A DNA stretch of 64,000 bases from Mansonella perstans. Lineage: Eukaryota > Nematoda > Chromadorea > Rhabditida > Onchocercidae. This document shows, one piece after another, positions 13,102 through 25,219 of this stretch (within the stretch, counting starts at the first letter, position 1; each line of letters opens with the position of its first letter). Position numbers and translations under genes: made by a program. The DNA lies in NCBI GenBank assembly GCA_037074765.1, contig JBAMDO010000158.1:62001-126000 (forward strand), written 5' to 3'. Under the pieces are notes generated by a model. It did not search any database. It was not told the DNA's origin and saw only the letters and a list, made by a program, of their open reading frames with translations.

Positions 13102-13588
13102 CAGCAGTGCGGGAAAATGAAGTATTTTCGATCTAAACAGATTGTTAATATTATTTCGAACTTACAAATTAATTTGGCATGTATAAATTTGTTATAAGTC
13201 ATTTATACTGTATGTTATTTGTTGAATATGCTGTTTCTCTGCTAATACAAAATATTGCTTGTATAAATAGATAAAGAATGAATGTGACTTCCAAGCCATT
13301 TTTGTCATATTATCAATTAATTTTTCGGGTTTTATTCCCTTTCAAACATTTTACTTAAAGTAGATGATTAGAGAAGGAGTCATAAATCCATTGGTATGTA
13401 ATGGTTAACTCTTCATAGCCTGAAACGTTGGAATTTCAATTATTTCTAGTTGAATACGTTTAGTGAAGGTTGTATTAGACAAATATATCCTGTTTAATTG
13501 AATTGTCGAAACATTTGAATGCAATCAGCGATTGTTCAGGACGTCTATTATAACATCGTTGCTTCAAAAGAAAAGATCATACACTACT
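13102..13588. other. Short intergenic spacer
   Basis: There are 487 bases between the TFB1M stop and the next start codon on the same strand. No exon is seen. This distance is compatible with an operon-like arrangement with trans-splicing, but no diagnostic element was identified. Confidence 0.5.
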
Positions 13589-16072
13589 ATGTCTTCTTTG
13601 ACACCAATGAAACTTAACGAACAGGTTTGATTATAGTGATGTTTGACATATTGTTTGGCATGTTAACAGTTTCGGAATTTTAATCGGATATGTTATATTC
13701 TCTCCATAATTCCAATTACTGCTTACCTTTAAGTTGAATAGGATAAAAGTTTGCAGTCCCAATTCATTCCATTTTTTCAATCTGCTGTTCTCAATTTATA
13801 ACAATTAGTTTGATCAAGGCCACTTATTTTAGATCGTTTCTATGCGTAAACCTGTTGAAAAAGCTCGTGTTCGATTGTGTCGGCATCTGATCAGACAAAG
13901 GAAATTGTTTCAAAAATCGATAGACGAAAGGAAGGCTCGCAAAGTGGATCGAATTGTCCAGGAAATTGACTGTTGCAAAGTATCTTCTGATTATTATTTT
14001 GCTAACACATTGTTCAAAACATGTGTCAACCACATTCGTTCAAGCAAAATATATCAGTAATTCATATCAAATACTAATGTGCACTGAATTATTTTAGAAA
14101 GTATGTCGCGATGATGTGTCAAAGTTTGCATTGATTAATCTCAAGGCACTTAGTGACTTATTAAAAAAGGTTATTTATTGTATTTATTCACCACAACGTA
14201 TTTATTTATCGGTCGGTTATTTCCATACTGCTATTCTTATCATAAATTAACATAAATTCATCATTTACAATTTTCCACAGTTGACCTCATCTCCTAAAGT
14301 GATGTGATATGCAGCAGCTGGCATGCGATAAGCTAAGTAGTTATGCTTATCGCAAATAAGTCAAAGCAAGATTTTATCACAACATTCAATATTTCTAGAA
14401 TTGTTTTTGGGATTCATAAACATTACTCTTATATGTTCAACATGCACCTTTTTTTTCAAGTATTCCATGCTATTTTATAAATTCAGATATAATTTTAGAC
14501 GAAGGTATCCATTGATGAACGAGTGTTGTATAAGCTGGCATGCCAAGGAACAGTAGTTAAAAATGTTGAAGAGTTCCGTGCCAAATATCCAAACTGGCAA
14601 CACGAAGTATCATTTCTGCTACAACGACTTGGTTTACAATATAAATCTAAGAGGGATGCAAAAAAGTATGCGCTACAGCAGGATGGAATGGCGGAAATGG
14701 TCGAAACATCCTTAGGAAAAGTAAGATTATTTCAGCTTTGAAGTAAATGTTAATTGTGATATGTGACAAAGATGTTTAATTTAAGGAATACTTTGTCATA
14801 GTTCCAGTCATACTTTGGATTGCTTTCTGTAAATGGAATGTTACATATTTTTGGCACGTATTATTTTCAGAAAATTGGAAATACGCAAGATGTTAAAATA
14901 CTTGTTAAAAAAGAAATACGAAAAGCTGCGAAGAAGGAAGAAAATCTCGAGAAGAAGAAGAAGAAACTAAAAGATAAGACGAGATCCAATGAACCTAAAG
15001 AAATGCCTCTCCCAGTCGTTAATTTGCCGAAATTGGAACTTCCGAAACCACTAATTGCTAAGGGAGAAGTAATGCTTGAAAAAATTTACTCTTATTTCTA
15101 TTAAATTCAAAAAGCATTGTCAAATTGTCAAATTTCACGAGTATATTTCACCTCTGGCAGTTGCGTATCTAATGATACTTCTTAGTTTTATTTAGGCTGT
15201 CATCAAATTGTTGAGCTTGGATAATAATCAAGACGAAGAATTTCCATCAATTAGCAGCAGAGTAGATGAAAGCAAAGGTTGAAATCCAAGTTTTCTTTTC
15301 GTTCAATTTTTTATAGTTTTCATAACTTGTGGGAATATATTGTGAATTTCAGACGTTATATTACAAGATGGTGCAGAAGAGAATGTAAATAATGGGAATG
15401 ATGAAGATGTTAGAAGCAATCTGTTAATTAAAACAAAAGTTGTTAAAAAACGGAAAAAAGATTTCGAGTATGGAGAAAGTGCAAAACGAGAAGATGCGGG
15501 ACAGGAAAATAAACGTGGGAAAGTATCATCTTTAAAAGGTTACAGTAGTGATTTATATGGCGTAATAAATTTAAATTTAGCGTACGAAAGAATATCAAAT
15601 AGATCTCTATGTAATAAATCTAATAGACGTAACTATGTTCCTATACTCTAAATTTCTACGTTATTACTGTTATTGGAAGAACACCAAAGTTAGGATGAGA
15701 AATGCTGTTCAAGATTCACTTGATTACTTTTTCAAGTTTAGTTTTCAGCTTTTTTTTTTTAAAAAACTTATATCTCACCTAATTCTTCCAACTAAAGGCT
15801 TCGGAGGAGGATAAAGCCTTCATTTTCTTCTTTCATTGTTTTCTTTTCTTTATTTTGTAAATTGCAAAAATCGTCTATTTTCAATTTTGGAAAATTTCAA
15901 ATTTGTTTTATATTTAACAGCAAGTATTTTAGAAGTTTTGGGAAATACAAAGAAATTATTTGAAGACCAGAATTTGCATCCATCATGGATCGCTAAAAAA
16001 CGAGAACATGAAGCTCTAGAAAAACTAAAGGCATCATGCAAAGCGAAGAAGATAATCTTTGACGATGATTGA
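13589..16072 (+). CDS. SRFBP1/BUD22-family nucleolar protein
   Basis: Members of this family (yeast Bud22, human SRFBP1) act in nucleolar pre-rRNA processing; SRFBP1 was also named for binding serum response factor. Exons: 13589-13624, 13833-13979, 14098-14169, 14499-14720, 14871-15068, 15196-15277, 15353-15538, 15921-16072 (TGA at 16070). They join in phase to 364 residues. The N-terminus has the family pattern, with LNEQIVSMRKPVEKARVRLC and then RKLFQKS. The middle is lysine-rich (ENLEKKKKKLKDK) with basic nuclear-localisation-like clusters such as KVVKKRKKDF. The C-terminus has the hallmark LHPSWIAKKREHEALEKL and ends KKIIFDDD. It follows the TFB1M gene in the same direction. Assignment rests mainly on the two terminal signatures. 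Confidence 0.85.
14324..14354. repeat. Perfect 10-bp inverted repeat in an intron
   Basis: TGCGATAAGC (14324-14333) and GCTTATCGCA (14345-14354) flank an 11-base loop in the third intron of the SRFBP1/BUD22-like gene. No function is evident. Confidence 0.7.
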
Positions 16073-17414
16073 AATACTTAATACACATTCATTATCATCT
16101 GATAAATGACTTCGCTATAATTTTTTTTTTGGGTGTATTCTTGGTAATTTATTCAGCTTCTGATGCTCAAGACTCATTTTTGAATTAATTGGATTAATTA
16201 GTAAAGTTACAAATAAATTAGCACATTTGTAGACCAAGAACAGATACCATCCATAATGCCATCATCATAGCTTAGATATTTTTCTCTTTGCTATGTGGGA
16301 GATTGACGAATAGAGTAGTGACGAAAGCGGTCAAATTTTTCTCTTTTTTTATTGTTGCTTCTTTCATGCTCAATTTTATCATGTTTAATTCTTTGCATTA
16401 TAAATTCATCAGTGATCAAAGCATAATAATAAGAAGATTTTTATTAATATAATAAGAAGTTGTGATTTTTTCTTTGAAATTTTACATTTTCAATCAATTT
16501 TGTTGGCATCGCTTAAAATATAAATTAATTAATAGGAATATTTTGCGCATTTTATTTCAACAAACAATTAAAATTCGTGCATAATTGAAATTTTTCTATT
16601 ATTTTTATTTTTTCGTTTTTAATTTTTTAGTAAAAAAAGAAGAAAAAAACAATGTGAAGATAAAAAATGTAAATTTTAGCAATTTTTAGTGAAATTTTCG
16701 AAAATTTCTAATTTCATTTTACAGTATATAGAAGGTAATATATTATCAAAAACTGAGGAAAAAATAAATGTTTGGAAATAGAATTAATTGGTAACATTTG
16801 TTGTTCCATAGCTTCGTGAACGAAGATTTGCAAGGATTTTATGGACGTTTAATACTTACAGACTCAATTTGATAGCATACTGTGTATGGAATATTATAAC
16901 TGCCACAGACAGGCTCAATGCTGTTATACTGTATATGGAATATTTATTATAAGTCATATTGTTTGTTTTTCTACTATCAACAGTTACCATTGATTTTTAT
17001 CAGTAATTAATATGATGACAATTAATATTAATCAATATGCATTAAATATGTATATTTTCAAAAGAAACAAGAGACAACTGGCAAAAATTGAGCAAATATC
17101 ATCAAAATTCGATGTTTATCGTTCATTCATTTCTTGAAAATTTTGTAAACCTGCATGATTTTTTCGGCATTTTGCCCGTTTCCTCAAATTTAAATTTGCA
17201 CTGAATTGATTATATCACGTAATTCAGATGCTCGGTAAATTTTGTCAATATCCTGAAATGTTTTTTTCATAATTAAAATTGCTGAGAATTATTATTGGTG
17301 GTTTATTTTCAGTAATAAATTATAATTTGTTTTGAAATTTAAATTAAATTTTTTACTCGTAAATTAATCTAACTTTACTTTTTTTGAATATCCAAGGAAA
17401 AAAACTTTAAATTT
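16073..17414. other. Intergenic region between convergent genes
   Basis: It holds the two 3' untranslated regions: the SRFBP1-like gene from the left and gene A from the right. AATAAA at 16212-16217 is a candidate polyadenylation signal for the former. No other feature is supported. Confidence 0.6.
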
Positions 17415-20400
17415 TCAGAAAAAAAAATTTATTGGAAAGATTTCGTTTGATAAGAATGAAAAAATGATAAGGGAACAAACTCGTAATTCACTAATCCATA
17501 TTTTATTGCTTTCTTTTCGTCGCCTCTTTGCTCTCTTATCACTCTTATCATTCATTGTTGTTGATCTTTTGTCACATCCAGATTTAGCAAAATATATTTC
17601 AAACTACAAATAAAAATTAAATTTAATAAAAAAATTAATGCCAATAAAATCTAATAATGCTAATCTAATAACGGTTAATTGTTTTTTTTTAAATTAATCT
17701 ATTAAATAGCTTGATCTTTTCAATCGAATCATTAATTAATTAAAGAAATAAAATTAAAAAAAAAATTTTTTTTAACAAAATGGCAAACAATGAAGTAATT
17801 TATTTGTAAGAATTCAAGAAATAAAGTAGAGACAATTTATTTGGACTGACTTACCTGTTCAAAGGTATTTTCCTTATTAAAACCAAGTAAAACATCAATA
17901 TCAAATGGTCTACGTATGTAACGATTACGTCGATGAGTGCAAACTGGTCGATGTATTTGATGCTATAATTAATTTGAAAATTTAATCAATTTGGAAATGC
18001 AATAATAAAAGAATTTAATTAATTTGAAAATGAAGTAATAAAAAATAATTCAAGCTTTTTTTTCGTTTTATCGAATTATTATTCAGTGAAATCTCAACAA
18101 TCAAAAGATGTGATAAATTTCAACATTGAATTACTAATCAATTTATCCAGTAATTAATACATGCAATAAAAATTTTTTAATAAAATCAACCTCTTCACCA
18201 TTACTCGTTTCTTTTTCTTTAGCAAAAGTCATCAATTCCTGAGTTTTATTCCTGCTACCATCGTATTGTCGTACTTCTCGATTTTCAGTACTATTTAATA
18301 TCTGAGGAAAAAATTTTTTTCATAATTTCAATTCCAATTAAGTATTTTTTTTCATTTTAATATTTACGAATTAAAAAAAATTAAAAGTAAATTTCGATAT
18401 GGCAATTGGAAGCTTTTGTCATACCTTTAAAAATAATTTAATCACTTTGGAATTCATTGTTTAGATTGCTCTTTTGAAATTAAAAATCATTAAAAGGAGA
18501 CTGAGAAATGTTATTAAAGAATTTTTCTTTATATACATATTTTCAACCTTTCTAGTTTTCATCATCAGCTGATCCGATTTCATCTTTTGTTCACTACACA
18601 TTTCAGATACAGCTGTTGCTTGTGTTGTTGTTGCTGTTGTTTTCATCAAGGAATGCTGCCCAATTTCCATTTTTGAAGATTGAAATTTTGTTGATAAATC
18701 GGTTGCAATTTTTTCCACAAATTTCACAGCTTATAATATTAAAATATGTTCAGGCATAAAAATTAGCATTTGCAATGTAAATATTAAAATTAAAATTTTT
18801 GATCATTTTTTTCTTAAATTATTTTCTTCCATCTACTTCTTCTAGCAATAAATTTATCACAGCAATCTTATGATATATTTACTTCAAATAAAGAATTTTT
18901 TTATAAAAAAAAGTTTTAACATTTCTATCATTCACATCGAGCTCAGTTGTTCTATTATGTACGTAATTGAGGATTTGCGAAAAGTAATTGAAAATTTTTG
19001 TCAGTAATAATTGCAAGCCTTCAATTAAATAAATGAAAGCTAATGCGACAATAATTTGAAATTTTCACATATTCAATAAATTTGTTTTAATTATTCATAA
19101 CATGCATAATATTCAGTCGTGTCAAATAAATGCTTTTATACGCAACATTATCAAAAAACACATTGATATTTCCAGAACTAGGTAAATAACTACCTTACAT
19201 CTGATTAATTGCCTAATTAATTTAATTTTCTTTAACATGTGAAATAATTTAATTTCGTTTTTTCTAGTTCAATTTTTTCATTCACAACTAAAAGTGTGCA
19301 GAAGAAAAAAACGAACATCAAAAATTTGTTTGTTTTAAAATGTTAAAAAAAAATGAAATGAAATTAGAATTAAGCAATTTTTTTTTGCTCATCAGGTGCT
19401 AATTGAACTAACTGATAATCGATTCTAATAATTAATTTATCACTAATTTACCAAATATGAAAGGATATAAGTGATTTAATAATTTTAACTGAATTTTATC
19501 AAAATTTTTTTCCCAATCTAACAGAATATATTTTCATATTTTTAAATGTCATTTAAATAGCCATAATAAAATTAATTTAGTAGTGATTTTAAGTAATGAG
19601 AAAGAATTAAGCAAATTAAGCGCACCTGATAAAACTTTCCGTTCTGTAACAGAACATGGCGTAGCAGTTGTAGCTTCGACATGTTGCTGTTTTTTTTTTA
19701 ATCGTCTTACTGTCTTTTTTGGTTCAATTTCTGGTTGTGCCTGGAAAATATAAGTAAATAATATAACAAAAAAATTAGAGTTAAACGTTTGGGTAAGCTA
19801 ATTACTAAATTGTGGTTAAGACACTGTTTTTTTTAAGTTTTTATAACATTTCTTGTGCGGATAAGATAGCAGATTCGTCATAAAAGACAATCTTAGGAAG
19901 GCGATGATTTTCCATCCTGGAAACATGTCCTGCCCGGCGTAATTGCGTTCTTAGCAGGGATGGTTTCAGTGCTGGTGATAGTTGTCTATTGAAGGACTGC
20001 ATCCATTTGTTAGATGATCAATGCAAGGATTCTGAAGATTGAGCGAAGACAGCGCTGATAGAAACATTCGAGGAGACGCAGATGGTGTCGACAGATAACA
20101 GTTTTGATATTGTTTTTCAGACTTTTGAGGTAATGTAGCTGATTTTTGTTTTTAATTTTTTTGATCTTCGATTTTTGTTTTTAGGAATTCTCTTTGTTTC
20201 TTTTTTTTGCTGAATAAAAAAATTAATTTATCAGTAATAATTATTTATAAAAATATATTTAATTGCTAATGTTTGTCGAATTCAAAAACAAAGAAAAGTC
20301 AAAGTTTAAGTGAATTATTTAACCATTGTTTCTGCTTCATTCAAATTTTTTACTGATTTTATCGAATCGCTTTGATGCACAGTTGTACGATTTTTCTTCC

Positions 20401-23400
20401 ATTTTTTGAAATCTTGATCAATTTTTCTGAAATGAAAATGAATAAGTTTTGAAGCGAAATGTAATTAAGTCAAAAATAAATTAGTAATTGAAGAATTTAA
20501 TTACATTGTTTTGTTTTTGTAATAGTAAAAATTTTACAATGAGTCGTTCATTATTTCGTTCAGTTAAATTTTTTAAAAAATCACAATTAGGAAGGATTAT
20601 TTTATTAAATAGGGTAATTACTAGATTAAAGATCAAATTTTTCGCATTTAAAATCAAAAACTGTATTTAGTTGCTTTTCAATTTGCATATTTCAATGCTC
20701 TCCGAGATGTAGAATATAAAGTAAGTTCCTTCAAGTTATCAATAATTAAAAATTACAGCAATCGAAAAAAAAGTACTTTGAAAAAATCATGCTATGAAAT
20801 AAAAAAAAATTTGAAGAAGAATTAAATAAAAACCATAAAATCAAATTTGAATTTTTGAAAAAAAAACAAGACAATCAGTCAAATTTTTTAAATTACTTTG
20901 AAAGAGCCGAAGAACTGAATTAAAAACTTTTTCAAGAAGATCAAAGGGATCAAACTTTTTAATTTTTCAAAAAAGCAAAAAGCTCAGAAATTAAATTTAA
21001 ATTTTTCAAAAAAATCAATTAATTTACAACTCTAGAATTTTTTTGCCCTAAGAAATATCATTGAATTAAATTCAAATTATGCGAAAAATTGAAGAAGTAG
21101 ATTTAAAATTGTTCAAAAATTTGCCGAATGCAAATTTTTGAAATTTCTTTTAGAGATCGATGAATTAAATTTTCCAAAACTTTATCCGAATGGCAAATAT
21201 TTTTATTTTAAGAAAATGAAAAGAAATAAAATCAAAGTGGAAATTTTCAAATTTCCTCTAACCCTAATGTTTCATCCGCTTCAATCAATAATTCCTGATG
21301 TTTTTGTTCAATGTTCGCTCGTCTTGCATCATCGGCTACGGTTGCAATACCTTGTTTTAATTCAGCAAATTGTGAAGTTAAAATTTTATTATTTGTTTTC
21401 ATTTTCATACGAATTTCTTCCACCTGAAAAAAAAGGAATTCATACATTAAAACAAAATTATTGATAAGACTGATATTAGTATTAATTAATACAACTATTA
21501 AATTATGCAAAAAAGTTAAGTAAAAATCAATTCGTATCATAAGATCAAAATTGTTATTATTAAGACTGATATTAGTATTGATTAATAATTGTATTAAATT
21601 AAGCAAGAAATTTGAGCAGCAATTAAAGTGATAATAAATTACGTACTTAAATTCATTTTTAGTTATATATAATTAATAATACCAGAAAAATGCAAGTTAA
21701 AATTTTTTTAATACTGAATGAAATTTTTCACAAATTAGTGTTGTTAATTTCTTTAATTAAAATTATAACTTACCTGTTTCTCAAAACTATCATTTATAAT
21801 CGGTTTAATAATTGGTGCATAAGTACGTTTTGGTCTTTCCTCATCCTTTTTTGTTAGCATTTGTGAGCGCTTATACCTGTAAGTGTAATTTTGAAAAAAT
21901 TGAAAGACAAAAAAAAGAAATGAAATCTCATCACATATTTTATATTTCAAATTCAGTGTAATTTGATTTCACATTTAATCGGTTGCACAAAAATGCATTC
22001 AGTTCTATCGTTTCATGTTCAACTAATTTCACAAATTTCATTTAATTGATTTTACAAAATTCCATTCCTTCATATATTTAATTAATTTCATAAAAAGGCA
22101 CATTCAAGTACCATTATTTATATTTCAGTTGATTTCACAAATTTTATTTAATTAATTTGACTAACTGTATTCAATTCCTTTACTTCATGTTGCCTTATTT
22201 CATGTATCTTCATTTAGTAATTAATTTCCTTGCTTTATGTGTTTATATGTCGTCATGTAGTAATTGATTTTACCAAATATACTCAATTATATTATTTCAT
22301 TTTACATAAAATTCAATGAAATTTTTGTTCACAGTTAATGAAATTACATTCAAATTTATTATATCAATCTAAGTGCATGCAATTTGGCATTATTTTGTAT
22401 TTAAATAAAATACAAAATTAAGAAAAAAAAAGCAGGAAACTAACGTATAATCATCTGACTGAGTTTGCTGTGAATTGAATTTCGCACTTAGCATATTAAC
22501 AATGCCAGATCTTCGAGCATTTTGTTTTGATTTTTCCTACATTTAAAAATTTAACTTTAAAAACAAAAGTTTCCAATTTAAAAGCTGAATTAATCCAAAT
22601 ATTTTAGAGAGAAATCCGTGCAAAATAAATAAACGATTAGTCTTTTTTCTATAATTAAAAAATTTATGTTCTAAAAAAATTTTAAATTTATTTTATAATT
22701 AAAAATGTCATTCATTTAATTAGCATTGGTTCATGTTTGACAAAAAAGAACTGGAATTTTAAATGTTAAAAATTGAAAATATTCCATTTCATCTTTCTGA
22801 AAAACTATCTCAATAAAAAATTGTCAAATTTTTATTCAATTTTTCATTTCAATTCTAATTTTTTCAAATGTCAAAATTTGAATGTATAAACTTGTTCTAA
22901 AGCGCGAGCTTTTATTGCTTCATCTTTAGCCATATTCATGATTGATTTTCGAACTGCTGATTTATCTTCCTGGAAAGTTTTTTTCTTTTAATTTAGTATC
23001 AATTTCAGAATGGAATTTAAAAAAAAATGGAAAAACCAATCATAAATTTATTTCTTTCCATGGCCATTTCCACCATTTACTTACTTTTTGGCCAAAATCT
23101 GATGAAGCAGTTGAAGATGTAGATATTGGCTTTAGTGATTTAGTACTGATTAGTTTACTTGAACTATCAACTTTCGTTGTTGCTTCATCTTTAGCCATAT
23201 TTAGAATTGATTTTCGAAGTGTTGACTTATCATTCTGGAAAATTTTTTAAATTAAATTACAAATTTTTTCCGAAAAAATTTGCGGAATTTAATTTCATTT
23301 CTTTCATCACTTGACCACTTAACTTACTTTTTGGCCTGAATTTGATGAAGCATTTGAATTCGCCGATGTCGGCCTAGAAGGTTCAGTGCTAGCTGGCTTA

Positions 23401-24107
23401 CTTACAAAATTTGTTGTTGAGGTGTTCATTCTTGAAGGTGATGTTATTTCATTTTTTGCCAATCTTAAAAAAAGTATTTTTTTTATACTTTTTATTAAAA
23501 AATAAAACTTTTTTAAGAGAAAAACGAATGAAAGTAAAAAAGTATTAAATAAAACTTTTTTTAAGAGAAAAACGAATGAAAGTAAAAAAAGCTTTAAAAA
23601 AAAGCAAAGAATTTTTCCTTGCAAAAACTTACTTTGCTTCATCAAAACAAACTTGCGTCTGTTGCATTTTAGCAGTTCCAAATTTTGCTGGTAAAACAAC
23701 CGCTTTCTTAGCCCAATCAGTGCATGGCTTTCGTTGGAAAAATGATCGAGCACAATCTAGTGGATAATCTTCAATAGTTGGCCGAACATAGCTTTCAATT
23801 AAGTCAATTTGTTTAGTTTCCTGCAATTGGATCAAAATTTTTCAGAATGAAAAAATTTCCATAAAAAAACCAAAAAGAACCAGAAGAATATTTTTGCACT
23901 AACTTTTCCATTATCATCATGTTCCATAACAATTGCTCCAATCGGTTCAGGTTTGTCAACATTTAATTCATCGATTTCAATCGTTTCAAGATTTTCCACC
24001 ATCGCTTCGATCACACGTTCTTGTGGTATCATCCCTCGGGTAACTATTTCAGCTGCTCCTTCATTAGCGATATGCTCCATAATTGCATCATCATTAATTT
24101 TTTTAAT
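17415..24107 (-). CDS. Gene A: unrecognised basic protein with coiled-coil-like and duplicated segments (14 exons)
   Basis: I do not recognise the family. Exons, in transcript order: 24107-23904, 23820-23633, 23463-23328, 23234-23085, 22969-22892, 22536-22445, 21876-21774, 21423-21263, 20426-20324, 19740-19626, 18729-18548, 18301-18191, 17962-17855, 17603-17415 (TGA). Every junction keeps phase, giving 639 residues. The first in-frame ATG is at 24080, 27 bases after an acceptor, which suits a trans-spliced start. Residues 1-68 are acidic. Residues 69-131 hold DYPLDCARSFFQRKPC, with the only cysteine-rich stretch. A Ser/Thr-rich linker follows. Two related modules, NDKSTLRKSILNMAKDEA and EDKSAVRKSIMNMAKDEA, lie at about 177-252, and a weaker relative has ARRSGIVNML. 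Residues 318-371 look like a charged helix or coiled coil (VEEIRMKMKTNN to EADETLG). Basic clusters include KKTVRRLKKKQQ and KRAKRRRKES near the end. A cytoskeletal or nuclear scaffold role is possible but unproven. It may be the 3' part of gene B. Confidence 0.7.
19858..20110 (-). mobile_element. Decayed non-LTR retrotransposon (LINE) reverse-transcriptase tail
   Basis: A less A+T-rich island in the gene A intron between exons 20426-20324 and 19740-19626. Minus-strand conceptual pieces match the C-terminal region typical of LINE reverse transcriptases. Upstream, RHHLRLLECFYQRCLRSIF corresponds to the common RLLxxFHQRCLRxIL pattern. Further on, LRRAGHVSRMENHRLPK matches the common LRWxGHVxRMxxxRLPK pattern. 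The two pieces are in different frames with stops between, so the copy is dead. Element ends and target-site duplications are not visible. Confidence 0.8.
22892..23234 (-). repeat. Tandem exon duplication inside gene A
   Basis: Exons 23234-23085 and 22969-22892 both begin right after TTTTCCAG and encode nearly the same first 18 residues (xDKSxxRKSIxNMAKDEA). Nucleotide similarity is clear across about 55 bases from the acceptor. After the shared part the first exon extends into a Ser/Thr-rich tail, while the second ends after KARALEQ. Confidence 0.85.
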
Positions 24108-24653
24108 CTGAATTAAGAAAAAAATGCACTTCTTGTGCGATTGTTATTTTCTCTTAATTCACAATCTATAAAATCAAGTATAAGTTAGAAATTATAAATT
24201 TAAAAATCAAACATAAAAATTTCAAGACTGCTTTTTTTTGCTATTTCAAATTTTCAAGTATTAAATGAAATTACTGGTAGAAAAAAAAGTTAAGCAAAAG
24301 AAATTTCAATCAAAAAGTAGCAGTAATTTTAAGTATTCTCGAATTTTTCAAATTTTACCGGTGGAAATGTTTTTTATTTTATGCTTTTTTTCACTCTTTC
24401 GATTAGATTTATTTTTTGCCGAAAAAAAGCAATTAAAATGACTCATAAATGAATTCAATTAGTCTCACTTTGATTTGACATTTTTGATTGTGCAAGCAAA
24501 TAAAAAGCAATTAATACATTAAGACATGAAAAGCGAGAAAAAATAAAATAATTTTAAAAAAAACTTAACTATCTAATGTTAAAATATTTGCACAAAATAA
24601 TCAATATTTAAATTCTGGAAAACTTTTTTTTTAAAAAAACAAACAAAATTTAC

Positions 24654-24862
24654 AGCAAATTTTAATGCTTCTTCAGGATTTTGTTGTAGATTAAATTCTT
24701 TTACTTAAGTAGCTTCACGACATTTTCCCGGTCCTTTTCTTTCATTTCAATCTTCTCAACATTTGTTGAAGCTTCTGTCTATCTGTTAAAAGTTTTTCAT
24801 TCTTTCTAACTCTTTGTCTTTTTTCCACCTATTATCGCTTTTTTCTTCCCGCGAAATACCAT
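24654..24862 (-). pseudogene. Frame-broken coding-like patch between genes A and B
   Basis: Three coding-like minus-strand pieces occur in different frames. They are RWKKDKELERMKN (about 24780-24830), then TEASTNVEKIEMKEKDREN continuing to VVKLLK, then VKEFNLQQNPEEALKFA ending at 24654 before GTAAAT. A single base is missing between the last two pieces, and a stop (AAG TAA) falls there in frame. The last piece would join in phase to the first exon of gene A at 24107. This could be a decayed 5' exon of gene A, a sequence or assembly error, or real exons with splice sites I cannot fix. An ATG lies at 24862-24860. Confidence 0.4.
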
Positions 24863-25219
24863 GAATTTATTTTTTGGGACAAATTATTTTCTTTTATATA
24901 AAATTCATCATCATTAATATTGATGAAGATAGCCGTAAATTTAGAGTATTTTTTTTTAAGATTCCTTAAAATAATACTTTCTAATTAATTTTAAACGTAA
25001 CTTGTTTCATTTCAGAACAATTACATTTACATCTAGATCAAAAAACCCATATATTTGAATCATTAAATTCTAGAGTAAGTAAGGAAGGCGACCTATTCAG
25101 TTGAATTATCTAGTTTTAAAGTAAGTAAGCAAAAGGAAAGAAAGGATTAGTTGAATTGCAAATCAATTTCTTTGTTAGCTGATGCTTAATTATTTTACCG
25201 TATTATTTTTTTTTTCTCA

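Noticed and set aside
23319..23753. 144-codon minus-strand frame read as one protein
   Set aside because: Only 23463-23328 is a gene A exon; the rest is intron sequence with Phe/Leu-rich noise that happens to be open.
23576..23767. Plus-strand frame over 23576-23767
   Set aside because: It is the shadow of the gene A exon 23820-23633, whose phases fit both neighbours.
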